DNA of 31,238 nt, taken from Pseudomonadota bacterium. GTDB lineage: Bacteria > Pseudomonadota > Alphaproteobacteria > Rhizobiales > Xanthobacteraceae. The stretch lies in assembly GCA_021779635.1 (NCBI GenBank), contig JAJYAH010000007.1, positions 1 through 31,238 on the forward strand, in the 5' to 3' direction. The notes below the pieces were generated by a model. The model worked only from the letters and a program-made list of their open reading frames with translations. It did no database searches and was not told the origin of the DNA. The first letter of the stretch is position 1, and every line of letters begins with the position of its first letter. Shown piece after piece: positions 15,071-23,465 of the stretch. The translations under genes and the position numbers were made by a program.

Positions 15071-15226
15071 ACATTTTTTTTAGGCTGACGAGAAATTTCC
15101 CTAACGCTTGCTTGCAGCACCGCGCTCGGCGCGCGCAAGCGACGTTGCGGCAGCGTTGAATGTGAACGGACGTTAAGTTTTTCAACGAAGCGCGCGTCAG
15201 CGCGCCGCTTCCGCAGCTCGGCGGAG

Positions 15227-15487
15227 TTACGCGCGTCGCGTAAACGGCTCGACGCGCTGTGCGGCGCGGATGAACGCCGCCATGATGAAGACGCCGATCG
15301 CAAACAACACGGCCTGCAGAATGTGCGCGCCGGTGTCGTCGAGGCCGAACAGGATCGCGAGGGCCCAGCCTCCGGCAAATGCCGCGCCGAACACTTCGGC
15401 GCCGATCAGGATCGCCGCACTGATGACGGTGATAACGGTCGGCCAGATGATCTGGCGGGCGGCGGTCGGGGCGGGCTGCAAGCTCAT
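15227..15487 (-). CDS. Small two-span membrane protein
   Basis: An 86-residue protein of no family I recognise. It has two hydrophobic spans (about residues 15-35, AAILIGAEVFGAAFAG, and about 55-75, ILQAVLFAIGVFIMAAF) and a basic C-terminus, RRA. The ATG at 15487 is preceded by AAGGACC at a usable distance. It is transcribed leftward and is followed by the decarboxylase leader; its own transcript may continue toward it. Divergent from the M3 peptidase gene, with about 130 bp between the starts. Confidence 0.7.
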   Translation of the reverse strand: MSLQPAPTAARQIIWPTVITVISAAILIGAEVFGAAFAGGWALAILFGLDDTGAHILQAVLFAIGVFIMAAFIRAAQRVEPFTRRA

Positions 15488-15618
15488 GGGGCAAGGGTCC
15501 TTTTATGGTCGGCAATCTCTCTGAAAAGGCCCCCGCTATCAAGCGCAAAAGGCCCAAAAAAGCCCCATCGCGTGATATAACTTGCCTCGTTCAATCGGGA
15601 CGCAAACGGGATTTTTTG

Positions 15619-17709
15619 ATGTCAGAAACCTTGCAGACGACGATCACCTCGCAGGCGCCAGCCAACCCGCTGCTGATGGCGTGGCAGACGCCGTGCGAGA
15701 CCCCGCCCTTCGCCGATATCGAGCCCGAGCATTTCCTCCCCGCCTTCGAGCAGGCGTTCGCCGATCACGCCGCCGAGGTCGCCGCCATCACCCACGACCC
15801 CTCCGTGCCGGACTTCGCCAACACCATCACCGCGCTGGAGCGCTCGGGCAGGCTGCTCGCCAGGGTTTCGGCGGTGTTCAACGACCTGGTGTCGGCGCAT
15901 TCCAATCCGGCGCTGCTGGAGATCGACAAGGAGGTGTCGTTACGGATGGCGCGGCACTGGAATCCGATCATGATGAACGCGGTGCTGTTCGGCCGGATCG
16001 CGCTATTGCACGATAACCGCGTCAGCCTCGGATTGACCGCCGAGCAGATGCGCCTCCTGGAGCGCACCTATACCCGCTTCCATCGCGCCGGCGCCGGGCT
16101 CGACGAGGCGGCCAAGAAGCGGATGGCCGAGATCAACGAGCGGCTGGCCCATCTCGGCACTGCGTTCAGCCATCATCTGCTCGGCGACGAGCGGGAATGG
16201 TTCATGGAGCTTGGCGAGGCCGATCGCGACGGGCTGCCGGAGACCTTTATCGCGGCGGCCCGGGCTGCCGCCGACGAGCGCGGCATGGCCGGCAAGGCGA
16301 TCATGACGCTGTCGCGGTCCTTCGTCGAACCGTTCCTCAAAAGCGCCAGCCGGCGCGACCTGCGCGAAAAGGTGTTCCGGGCTTTTACGGCGCGCGGCGA
16401 CAACAACAATGCCAACGACAACAACGCCACCATCGTCGAGATCCTGAGCCTGCGCGAGGAGAGCGCGAAGCTTCTGGGCTATCCGACCTTCGCCGCCTAT
16501 CGGCTGGAGGATTCGATGGCCAAAACGCCCGAGGCGGTGCGCGGCCTCCTGGAGCGGGTCTGGAAGCCGGCGCGCGCCCGCGCGCTGGCGGATCGCGACG
16601 ATCTGCAGGCGCTGGTGGCTGAGGAGGGCGGCAATTTCGCGCTGGCGCCGTGGGACTGGCGCTACTACGCCGAAAAGCTGCGGCAGGCCAGAGCCAATTT
16701 CGACGACGCCGCGATCAAGCCCTATCTCGTGCTCGACGACCTGATCGATGCTGCCTTCGACTGCGCCACCCGCCTGTTCGGCCTGACCTTCTCCGAACGC
16801 AGGGACATTCCGGTCTGGCATCCGGACGTGCGGGTCTGGGAAGTAAAGGACCGCGCGGGCAAGCATCAGGCGCTGTTCTACGGCGACTACTTCACCCGGC
16901 CCTCCAAGCGCTCCGGCGCCTGGATGAGCTCGCTGCGCGACCAGCAGAAGCTCGACGGCGACGTCGCCCCCCTGATCATCAATGTCTGCAATTTCACCAA
17001 GGGCGCCGAAGGCCAGCCCTCGCTGTTGTCGCCGGACGATGCGCGGACCCTGTTCCACGAATTCGGCCACGGCCTGCACGGGATGCTGTCGGACGTGACC
17101 TATCCGTCGCTGTCCGGCACCAATGTGTTCACCGATTTCGTCGAGCTGCCCTCGCAGCTTTACGAGCACTGGCAGGAGCAGCCGCAGGTGCTGCGGCAAT
17201 TCGCGCGGCATTACCAGACCGGCGAGCCGCTGCCGGACGATCTGTTGAAGCGCTTCCTTGCCGCGCGCAAATTCAACCAGGGCTTTGCCACCGTGGAATT
17301 CGTCTCCTCGGCGCTGATCGATCTCGAATTCCACACCCAGCCGGCGGCAGCCAGCCAGGATGTGCGGGCGTTCGAACGCCGTGAGCTGGAAAAGATCGGC
17401 ATGCCCGCGGAAATTGCGCTGCGGCACCGGCCGCAGCAGTTCGGCCACATTTTCTCCGGCGATCACTATGCCTCGGGCTACTACAGCTACATGTGGTCCG
17501 AGGTGATGGATGCCGATGCGTTCGGGGCTTTCGAGGAGGCCGGCAACATTTTCGATCCCGCCGTCGCCAAACGCCTGCACGACGACATCTATTCGTCGGG
17601 CGGCTCGCGCGATCCCGAAGACGCCTATGTCGCGTTTCGCGGCCGCGAGCCGGAGCCCGACGCGCTGCTGCGCCGCCGCGGCCTCCTCGAGACATCCGAA
17701 GCAGCCTGA
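15619..17709 (+). CDS. M3 family oligopeptidase (Dcp/OpdA type)
   Basis: A 696-residue zinc metallopeptidase of the M3 family, the normal size for oligopeptidase A or dipeptidyl carboxypeptidase. The HEFGH zinc motif lies at residues 480-484 (H480, E481, H484), with the third-ligand glutamate expected about 28 residues later, in the stretch around TDFVELPSQ. The C-terminus has the family blocks HIFSGDHYASGYYSYMWSEV and FDPAVAKRLHDDIYSSGGSR, the latter near substrate-binding tyrosines. The start at 15619 (MSETLQTTITSQ) is chosen because the family sequence begins there. No signal peptide, so it is a cytosolic peptide-recycling enzyme. The next gene starts 1 bp after its stop. Confidence 0.92.
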   Translation: MSETLQTTITSQAPANPLLMAWQTPCETPPFADIEPEHFLPAFEQAFADHAAEVAAITHDPSVPDFANTITALERSGRLLARVSAVFNDLVSAHSNPALLEIDKEVSLRMARHWNPIMMNAVLFGRIALLHDNRVSLGLTAEQMRLLERTYTRFHRAGAGLDEAAKKRMAEINERLAHLGTAFSHHLLGDEREWFMELGEADRDGLPETFIAAARAAADERGMAGKAIMTLSRSFVEPFLKSASRRDLREKVFRAFTARGDNNNANDNNATIVEILSLREESAKLLGYPTFAAYRLEDSMAKTPEAVRGLLERVWKPARARALADRDDLQALVAEEGGNFALAPWDWRYYAEKLRQARANFDDAAIKPYLVLDDLIDAAFDCATRLFGLTFSERRDIPVWHPDVRVWEVKDRAGKHQALFYGDYFTRPSKRSGAWMSSLRDQQKLDGDVAPLIINVCNFTKGAEGQPSLLSPDDARTLFHEFGHGLHGMLSDVTYPSLSGTNVFTDFVELPSQLYEHWQEQPQVLRQFARHYQTGEPLPDDLLKRFLAARKFNQGFATVEFVSSALIDLEFHTQPAAASQDVRAFERRELEKIGMPAEIALRHRPQQFGHIFSGDHYASGYYSYMWSEVMDADAFGAFEEAGNIFDPAVAKRLHDDIYSSGGSRDPEDAYVAFRGREPEPDALLRRRGLLETSEAA

Positions 17710-17710
17710 C

Positions 17711-18376
17711 GTGAAAAGGCCGGCCCACCCAAACCCGGTGCTTCGCCGCTTGCTCGGTTGGCTGCTGCTGGCCGGCGCGCTCGGCTTCGGCGGATCGGTT
17801 GCGCAGGCGCATCCGCATGTCTGGATCACGGCCACCAGCGAATTGATCTACGCCGCCGACGGCTCGATGTCAGGCGTGCGTCACGCCTGGACCTTCGACG
17901 ACATGTTCTCGACCTACGCCTTGCAGGGCCTCGAGACCAGGACTAAGGGCGTTTACAGCCGCGAGGAACTGGGACCGCTGGCGCAGACCAATGTCGAATC
18001 GCTGAAGGAGTACGGCTTCTTCACCTTCGCCAAGGCCGACGGCAAGAAGGCGAAATTCCAGGAGCCGGTCGACTACTACCTCGAATACAAGGATGGCACC
18101 CTGACGCTGCATTTTACCTTGATGCTAAAGACCCCGGTCAAGCCCCGCGAACTGGTGCTGGATGTGTTCGATCCGGAATTCTTCATCGACTTCACCTTCG
18201 CCGACAAGGATCCGGTCAGGCTGGTCGGGGCTCCTGCCGCCTGCCAGATGACATTCCAGCGGCCGAGCGACGGCACCGCGAATGCACAGAAGCTCGGCGA
18301 GCAGAATTTCCTGAGCGGCGACAATGCGAACTTTGGCGCGATGTTCGCCAACAAGATCAAGGTGGAATGCCCTTGA
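17711..18376 (+). CDS. DUF1007 family periplasmic protein
   Basis: A 221-residue exported protein of the DUF1007 family (COG3683). The GTG at 17711 directly follows the M3 peptidase stop and gives a signal peptide ending SVAQA, with the mature protein beginning HPHVWITA, the family hallmark and a possible metal-binding His pair. The rest includes WTFDDMFSTYALQGL and DVFDPEFFIDFTF. The family almost always accompanies NicO-type nickel/cobalt or zinc transporters, and here the next gene is one, overlapping by 10 bp. It is probably a periplasmic metal-donating or -accepting partner. Confidence 0.88.
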   Translation: MKRPAHPNPVLRRLLGWLLLAGALGFGGSVAQAHPHVWITATSELIYAADGSMSGVRHAWTFDDMFSTYALQGLETRTKGVYSREELGPLAQTNVESLKEYGFFTFAKADGKKAKFQEPVDYYLEYKDGTLTLHFTLMLKTPVKPRELVLDVFDPEFFIDFTFADKDPVRLVGAPAACQMTFQRPSDGTANAQKLGEQNFLSGDNANFGAMFANKIKVECP

Positions 18377-19497
18377 GGCCTGAATTTCGTTTTCGTTTCG
18401 CGCACGGCCTTGTGGCCTGCGTCGCTGTAGCGCTCGTCGTTCTGATGCTCGACGGTGCCGTGCATCTTCTGATGGCGCAGACGCCGTTCGGCGGCCCGCG
18501 TCCGAGCGGCGCCGAGGCGCCGCCGAGTGGCATCGTCGGATGGCTGCTCGCCAAGCAATCGGAATTCTACCGCCAGATGTCCTCGACCATTCGCGCCGCG
18601 AACTCCGACGGGTCGGCGGGCTGGACGTTGCTGGCGATTTCGTTTGCGTACGGCATCTTTCACGCCGCCGGGCCGGGCCATGGCAAGTCGGTGATCTCCT
18701 CCTATCTGGTCGCCAACCGCGAAACCGCGCGGCGCGGCATCGCGCTGTCGTTTGCCTCCGCGCTGATGCAGTCGCTGGTCGCGGTGGTGATGGTCGGGAT
18801 TTGCGCGTGGCTGCTCAATGCCACCGCCAGGACCATGTGCGGGGCTGAACGCATGATCGAGATCGCGAGCTACGCCTTGATCGCGGCGTTCGGCGCCCGG
18901 CTGGTCTGGACCAAGGGCGGCGGATTCCTGCACGCGCTGCGGCCGCCGCAATGGGTGCCGGCGATGGCGGTCGCCGCGCAGCATCATGATCATCATGACC
19001 ACGACCATTCCCATGCTCATGCCTATGCGAGCGTGGCGCATGACCACGGGCGCGATCACGACCGTCATGACCACGATCACAACCATGCCCATGCCCATGT
19101 CCATGACGAGCATTGCGGCCACTCCCACGGTCCCGACCCGAGCGAACTGGCCGGTCCCGGCGGCTGGCGGCGCGGCTTTGCCGCGATTTTTGCGGTCGGC
19201 GTCCGGCCCTGCTCGGGCGCGATCCTGGTTCTGGTGTTCGCGCTGGCGCAGGGATTGTTCTGGGCCGGCGTCGTCGCGACCTTCGTGATGGGGCTCGGTA
19301 CCGCGATCACGGTGGCGACCATTGCCGTCGTCGCGGTATCCGCCCGCGGCCTGGCGCAACGCCTGAGCGGCGCCAGCGACGGCGGCGGCGCCCTGATCAT
19401 GCGCGGCGTCGAATTCGGCGCGGCGGCACTGGTGCTGCTGTTCGGCGTCGGCCTGCTGCTCGGCTATATCGCCGCCGAGCGGGTGACCTGCTTCTAG
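18367..19497 (+). CDS. NicO/RcnA-type nickel/cobalt transporter, His-rich loop
   Basis: A 376-residue membrane protein of the NicO family (COG2215). The metal-binding helix motif HAAGPGHGK is at 99-107, and the family block RPCSGAILVLVFALAQG starts at 280. Between the helix groups, residues 206-254 form a loop with 21 histidines in HDHDHSHAHA-like patterns. About six spans are predicted by eye. It overlaps the DUF1007 gene by 10 bp (ATGCCCTTGA), so the two are co-translated. NicO proteins include Ni/Co exporters (RcnA) and importers; with DUF1007 an uptake or export role is undecided. No cobalamin or nickel riboswitch was recognised upstream. Confidence 0.88.
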   Translation: MPLRPEFRFRFAHGLVACVAVALVVLMLDGAVHLLMAQTPFGGPRPSGAEAPPSGIVGWLLAKQSEFYRQMSSTIRAANSDGSAGWTLLAISFAYGIFHAAGPGHGKSVISSYLVANRETARRGIALSFASALMQSLVAVVMVGICAWLLNATARTMCGAERMIEIASYALIAAFGARLVWTKGGGFLHALRPPQWVPAMAVAAQHHDHHDHDHSHAHAYASVAHDHGRDHDRHDHDHNHAHAHVHDEHCGHSHGPDPSELAGPGGWRRGFAAIFAVGVRPCSGAILVLVFALAQGLFWAGVVATFVMGLGTAITVATIAVVAVSARGLAQRLSGASDGGGALIMRGVEFGAAALVLLFGVGLLLGYIAAERVTCF

Positions 19498-19515
19498 AGC
19501 CAAGCCGCGGCGTTT

Positions 19516-22185
19516 TTACGCGGCGAGGCCGTCCGATCTGGCCCCCTCGTCAGCCTGTCGGCTTTGCGGGGCAAGCCCGGCGAACCGGCGCAAGGCTTCG
19601 GCCATCTTCGCGCGTCCGCTGACGCCGGTGATCACCACGTCGACCATGGTAAAAGACGAGTGCATGTGGCCGCGTGCGTCGAGTTGCTCGACCGGAACGC
19701 CGGCGGCAGCCAGCGCCTGCGCGTAGGCGATACCCTCGTCGCGCAGCGGATCGAATTCGCAGGTCACCACGAACGCCTGAGGCAAGCCCGCCAGTTTGCC
19801 GCGCAGGGGCGAGACGCGCGGGTCGGTTCGGGCGCCGGGCGGACAATACATCTCCCAGAACCAGTCCATCAGCGACCGCGTCAGGAAATAGCCCTCCGCG
19901 TTTTCGCGGTAAGAGGGCCGGTCGAAATTGCAGTCGGTGACCGGGCACAGCAGAAGCTGGCCTGCAATCTGCGGGCCGCCGCGGTCGCGCGCCAACTGGC
20001 AGGTGACGGCAGCGATATTGCCGCCGGCGCTCCAGCCCGCGACCAGGATCGGTCCCGGTCTGCCGCCGAGCTCCGCGGTATGCTCGGCGATCCACTTTGC
20101 CGCCGCGTAGCCATCCTCCGCCGCCGCCGGGAACGGGTGTTCGGGCCCATGCCGGTAACCGACGCTGACGAAGATCATCCCGGTCCGCCGGCACATGTCG
20201 CGGCAGAACGGATCGTCGGATTGCTCGTCGCCCAAGACCCAGCCGCCGCCATGGAAATAGACCACGACCGGATGCGGCCCCGGCGCTGCCGGACGATAGA
20301 GGCGATAGGGCAGCGGACCATCGGCGCCGGGGAGCGTGCCGTCGATGACTTCGCCGACCGGCCGGCCGGCCGGCCGGCCGGCATTGAATTGCGCGACAAA
20401 GGCCCGCGCGCCCTGGACTCCCATCGACTCGATCGGCGGCAACTTCATGTCCGCCAGCATGTTCAGCACCAGGCGTACATCCGGTTGCAGGCGGACGATC
20501 TCGCCATCGTTGCATTGCTCGGCGACGTTGGGGCCGGTGAGCCGGAAACCGAGCATGCCGCGGCCGACGACCTCGTTGCAGATGCTGCGGTAGGGGCCGA
20601 CGCCGCCGGTATAGGGCATCACACCCTGCGCCTTGCCGGGTACGTTGGCGCCCGTGTACCAGGTATTCGCCAGCCGATGCAGCGTGAGCGTCGAACAGTC
20701 GGCCATGTGTTGCGCCCAGCCGGCCTGCGCCGTCGCGGTCGCCTCGATCGTGGAGAAACCGGCCTCCCGCATCGCCTCAAGCCGGTCGACTACCCAGTCG
20801 GCATGCTGCTCGATCGACACCGCCATGTTCGACAGCACCGACGGGCTGCCCGGGCCGGTAATCATGAACAGGTTGGGGAAGCCGGCCACGGTAAGCCCGA
20901 GATAGCTCTGCGGGCCCTTGGCCCAGACGTCGGACAGCGACTTCCCGCCGCGGCCGGTGATCGGATGCACGGCCATAATCGCGCCGGTCATGGCGTCGAA
21001 GCCGGTGGCGAACACGATGACGTCGACGTCGAAGCTGCGCTTGTCGGTCTTGATGCCGGAGGCCGTGATCGATGTGATCGGCTCCTGCCGCAGGTTCACC
21101 AGGGTAACGTTGGGACGGTTGTAGGTGGCGTAGTAGTTGGTATCGAGGCAGGGACGCTTCGAACCGAACGGATGGTCGTGAGGACTCAGCGCCGCCGCCG
21201 TCTCCGGGTCCTTGACGATCTCGCGGATTTTCTCGCGGATCAGTTCGGCGAGCAGCGCGTTGCCCTGGACGTCGACGCCCTGGTCGGCCCAGAGCTGGGT
21301 CAGTATGTGGACGAGATCGCCGGCGGCCCACGCCTTCTCGAAGCGTTCGCGGCGCTCGGCATCGCTCAGCTGCCAGCTCACGACCGTCGCCGGCGGAAAC
21401 GGCACGCCTGCCATCGACCAGCGGGCCTGCTCACGGTAGCCGGCGCGGTCGCCTTCCAGCAAGGCAGCGCGATCCGCTGACGGAGGGCCATTGTAGGCAG
21501 GAAGCGCAAAGCTTGCGGTGCGCTGGAACACAGTCAGATGCGCCGCCTGCTCGGCGATCAGCGGGATCGCTTGGATCCCGGATGATCCGGTGCCGATGAC
21601 CGCGACGCGCTTGCCGGCGAGCTTGACCTCGTGGTGCGGCCAGCGGCCGGTGAAATAGATCTCGCCCTTGAAGTCTTTGACACCCTCGATCTCCGGCGGC
21701 TTGGGCGCGGAGAGACAGCCGGTGGCCATGATGTAGTAGCGGCAGGATATCGCTGCGCCCTTGTCGGTCGTGAGCCGCCAGCGTTCCGCGGCCTGATCCC
21801 ACGTCGCTGCCGTGATTTTGGTATGAAAGCGGATGTCGCGCCGCAGATCATAGCGGTCGGCGACGAAACCAAGATAGCGAAGGATTTCGGGCTGGGTTGC
21901 GTATTTCTCCGACCATTTCCACGCGGTCTCGAGTTCCGGATCGAAGCTGTAGCCGTAGTCGATGGTTTGAATGTCGCACCGTGCGCCGGGATACCGGTTC
22001 CAGTACCAGGTGCCGCCGACGTCGTCGGCCTCGTCGAACACCATCGTTGTGAAGCCGGCCTTGCGCAGCCGATGCAGAAGATAGAGACCGGCAAAGCCGG
22101 CGCCCACCACCGCGACGTCGACCTCGTGCGTCGCACCGCCGTTCGTCGCGTCCAAAGCAGATGCTGCGACCATTGCGTCTGGCAT
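19516..22185 (-). CDS. Baeyer-Villiger monooxygenase fused to HSL-type esterase
   Basis: An 889-residue two-enzyme protein. Residues about 20-590 are a type I Baeyer-Villiger monooxygenase: FAD loop GAGFAG (28-33), [10 protein letters not shown] (58-67), fingerprint [11 protein letters not shown] (178-188), NADPH loop GTGSSG (198-203) and the catalytic-type Arg in KRPCLD (R344). The fingerprint's last residue is Lys, where Trp or Asp is usual. Residues about 620-875 are a hormone-sensitive-lipase-type hydrolase: HGGG (645-648), S719 in GWSAGG, D812 and H842. The pair would turn a ketone into an ester and then cleave it. The ATG at 22185 follows GGGAGG. The linker at 602-610 is encoded by (CCGG)6. 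The substrate is unknown. Confidence 0.9.
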   Translation of the reverse strand: MPDAMVAASALDATNGGATHEVDVAVVGAGFAGLYLLHRLRKAGFTTMVFDEADDVGGTWYWNRYPGARCDIQTIDYGYSFDPELETAWKWSEKYATQPEILRYLGFVADRYDLRRDIRFHTKITAATWDQAAERWRLTTDKGAAISCRYYIMATGCLSAPKPPEIEGVKDFKGEIYFTGRWPHHEVKLAGKRVAVIGTGSSGIQAIPLIAEQAAHLTVFQRTASFALPAYNGPPSADRAALLEGDRAGYREQARWSMAGVPFPPATVVSWQLSDAERRERFEKAWAAGDLVHILTQLWADQGVDVQGNALLAELIREKIREIVKDPETAAALSPHDHPFGSKRPCLDTNYYATYNRPNVTLVNLRQEPITSITASGIKTDKRSFDVDVIVFATGFDAMTGAIMAVHPITGRGGKSLSDVWAKGPQSYLGLTVAGFPNLFMITGPGSPSVLSNMAVSIEQHADWVVDRLEAMREAGFSTIEATATAQAGWAQHMADCSTLTLHRLANTWYTGANVPGKAQGVMPYTGGVGPYRSICNEVVGRGMLGFRLTGPNVAEQCNDGEIVRLQPDVRLVLNMLADMKLPPIESMGVQGARAFVAQFNAGRPAGRPVGEVIDGTLPGADGPLPYRLYRPAAPGPHPVVVYFHGGGWVLGDEQSDDPFCRDMCRRTGMIFVSVGYRHGPEHPFPAAAEDGYAAAKWIAEHTAELGGRPGPILVAGWSAGGNIAAVTCQLARDRGGPQIAGQLLLCPVTDCNFDRPSYRENAEGYFLTRSLMDWFWEMYCPPGARTDPRVSPLRGKLAGLPQAFVVTCEFDPLRDEGIAYAQALAAAGVPVEQLDARGHMHSSFTMVDVVITGVSGRAKMAEALRRFAGLAPQSRQADEGARSDGLAA
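20358..20381. repeat. (CCGG)6 tetranucleotide tract inside the fusion gene
   Basis: Six perfect CCGG units encode the AGRPAGRP linker between the monooxygenase and esterase domains. Because the unit is not a multiple of three, loss or gain of one copy would shift the frame before the esterase domain. Loss of one unit leads to a stop near 20175; gain leads into a frame open to about 19550. Confidence 0.9.
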
Positions 22186-22364
22186 GTCACGCCTCCCATC
22201 TGTTTTATTTTGCTGGAGGCTATCGCCGCATCGCTGGTTTGTCATCAGCGCAATGCAATCGTCGGTCGCGGTGCTGCGTCTTTGTTTTGACGCATTTCCT
22301 CACGCGACGCAGGGCAGCACGCTGCGTCAAAATGCGGCGCAGGCATTCGCTCGACAACGCTGCG

Positions 22365-22411
22365 GCGCATGATCGGGAAAGCGGAAACCGGGTTTTCGTT
22401 CGGAGATGCGC
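22365..22411. repeat. Degenerate palindromic intergenic repeat
   Basis: The segment GCGCATGATCGGGAAAGCGG...GTTTTCG...GATGCGC resembles the roughly 45-bp palindromic element of the form GCATGATCnGGAAAAnnGG...CCGGTTTTCC...GATCATGC that recurs between genes in Bradyrhizobium, recalled from memory. The copy here is decayed on its right arm. Apart from this and the possible pseudogene at 22565-22808, I see nothing in 22186-22880. Confidence 0.45.
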
Positions 22412-22564
22412 GGGCGAACGATGCGCTCGCGAAAGACGGCGAAGCGTCGCCGGTGCCTCGATGGAAGGCGACGATTCCGGGCGCGAAACATCCGCTCGAC
22501 GAAACATCGGCGGGTTACGACCGCGGCCGGCCGCGGCTTAAGTCATTCTTCGCAGGGGAGACGT

Positions 22565-22808
22565 CTAGGTGGATAATGTAGCGGTGGATTGCTGCACCGT
22601 TTGAATACCGGTTGTGGAATCCGTGACCACGGTGTTGAGCTGCGCCGTGCCTGCCGTCGACGACAGCGTAAAGCTGGAATCGCCGATGCGAAACGAATTG
22701 TTGGCGGTTAATAAACACCTTCGCAAATTGCAGGCCGCTGGAGCTCTGGAACGTTACATTGGCCCGGTAGCCGGAGACATGAGTTTCGCCGACGCGCACG
22801 CGATACAT
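22565..22808 (-). pseudogene. Possible frameshifted small gene
   Basis: From the ATG at 22808 the reverse strand reads MYRVRVGETHVSGYRANV and continues to LQFAKV. Then the protein-like sequence jumps to another frame, continuing LLTANNSFRIGDSSFTLSS and ending STATLST before a TAG at 22565. One extra T near 22713-22715 explains the break. The Ser/Thr-rich, beta-pattern C-terminal half is unlike random GC-rich readings. An AT-rich stretch with GTTAACC lies upstream of the ATG. It may be a decayed gene, a sequencing error, or chance; no family is recognised. Confidence 0.3.
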
Positions 22809-22880
22809 GGTTAACAACTTTTTAACGGCGGCAGCGGCACAGTGTCGCGCGAGAAGGGCCAACGCTGCGGAAGAGATGCC

Positions 22881-23465
22881 ATGCTCGATTCCATCATCCT
22901 GCTGAGCAGCGCGTTGGAGCGGCCGGTCTTCATGACCGTTCTGTCGACACACAATCCATGCCTGACAGTCATCCCCGTCGAATCGCCGGCGGATCTGAAC
23001 GCGCTGGAGCCGGACACGCTCGCGGGCGCGCGATTGATCGCGTTTGCGACCAGCGTCATCGTGCCGGCGAAGGTGCTCGATCAGCTCGGCTACGGCGCCT
23101 ACAATTTTCATCCGGGACCGCCGGCCTATCGCGGCTGGGCGCCCGCGCATTTTGCGCTCTACCAACGCGCCGCTGAATTCGGCGCCACCGCGCATGTCAT
23201 GGTCGCCCGGGTCGACGAAGGTCCGATCATCGGCGTCGAGATGTTTTCGATTCCGCCGGGCGCTTCCGTGGCCAGCCTTGAGGGGATGGCCTATGCGCGT
23301 CTCTCCTATCTGTTCTGGTCGCTGGCAGCTAAGCTTGCGACCTGCAGCAAACCGCTGGCGCAGTTACCCCTGAGCTGGAGCGGGAAGAAGAACACGCGCC
23401 GCGATTATGCCGCGATGTGCGGCATTCCCCAGGATATTCCAGGGTCGCACGGCACGCCTAGATGA
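22881..23465 (+). CDS. Single-domain formyltransferase-like protein
   Basis: A 194-residue protein with only the N-terminal formyltransferase fold found in methionyl-tRNA formyltransferase, GART and ArnA. Catalytic residues are recognisable: N75 and H77 in NFHPGPPAYRG, and D112 in RVDEGPIIG. The canonical SLLP loop is replaced by PGPP. No C-terminal tRNA-binding domain is present, so it is not a standard Fmt; a small-molecule amine is a likelier acceptor, with 10-formyltetrahydrofolate as donor. The ATG at 22881 is preceded by GGAAGAG. Its stop overlaps the stop of the convergent MocR-MOSC fusion by 8 bp. Confidence 0.8.
   Translation: MLDSIILLSSALERPVFMTVLSTHNPCLTVIPVESPADLNALEPDTLAGARLIAFATSVIVPAKVLDQLGYGAYNFHPGPPAYRGWAPAHFALYQRAAEFGATAHVMVARVDEGPIIGVEMFSIPPGASVASLEGMAYARLSYLFWSLAAKLATCSKPLAQLPLSWSGKKNTRRDYAAMCGIPQDIPGSHGTPR

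Noticed and set aside
14703..15083. Small reading frames in the decarboxylase leader (both strands)
   Set aside because: Compositions are Arg/Pro-rich with no protein-like pattern, they overlap the hairpins, and none has a convincing ribosome binding site; better explained as leader RNA.
16003..17835. 610-residue reverse-strand frame opposite the M3 peptidase
   Set aside because: Antisense shadow of a gene with intact catalytic motifs; no recognisable domain.
18076..19503. 475-residue reverse-strand frame opposite the NicO transporter
   Set aside because: Shadow driven by the His-codon repeats of the transporter.
19564..21480. 638-residue forward frame opposite the monooxygenase-esterase fusion
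   Set aside because: Shadow of the real gene; no domain and skewed composition.
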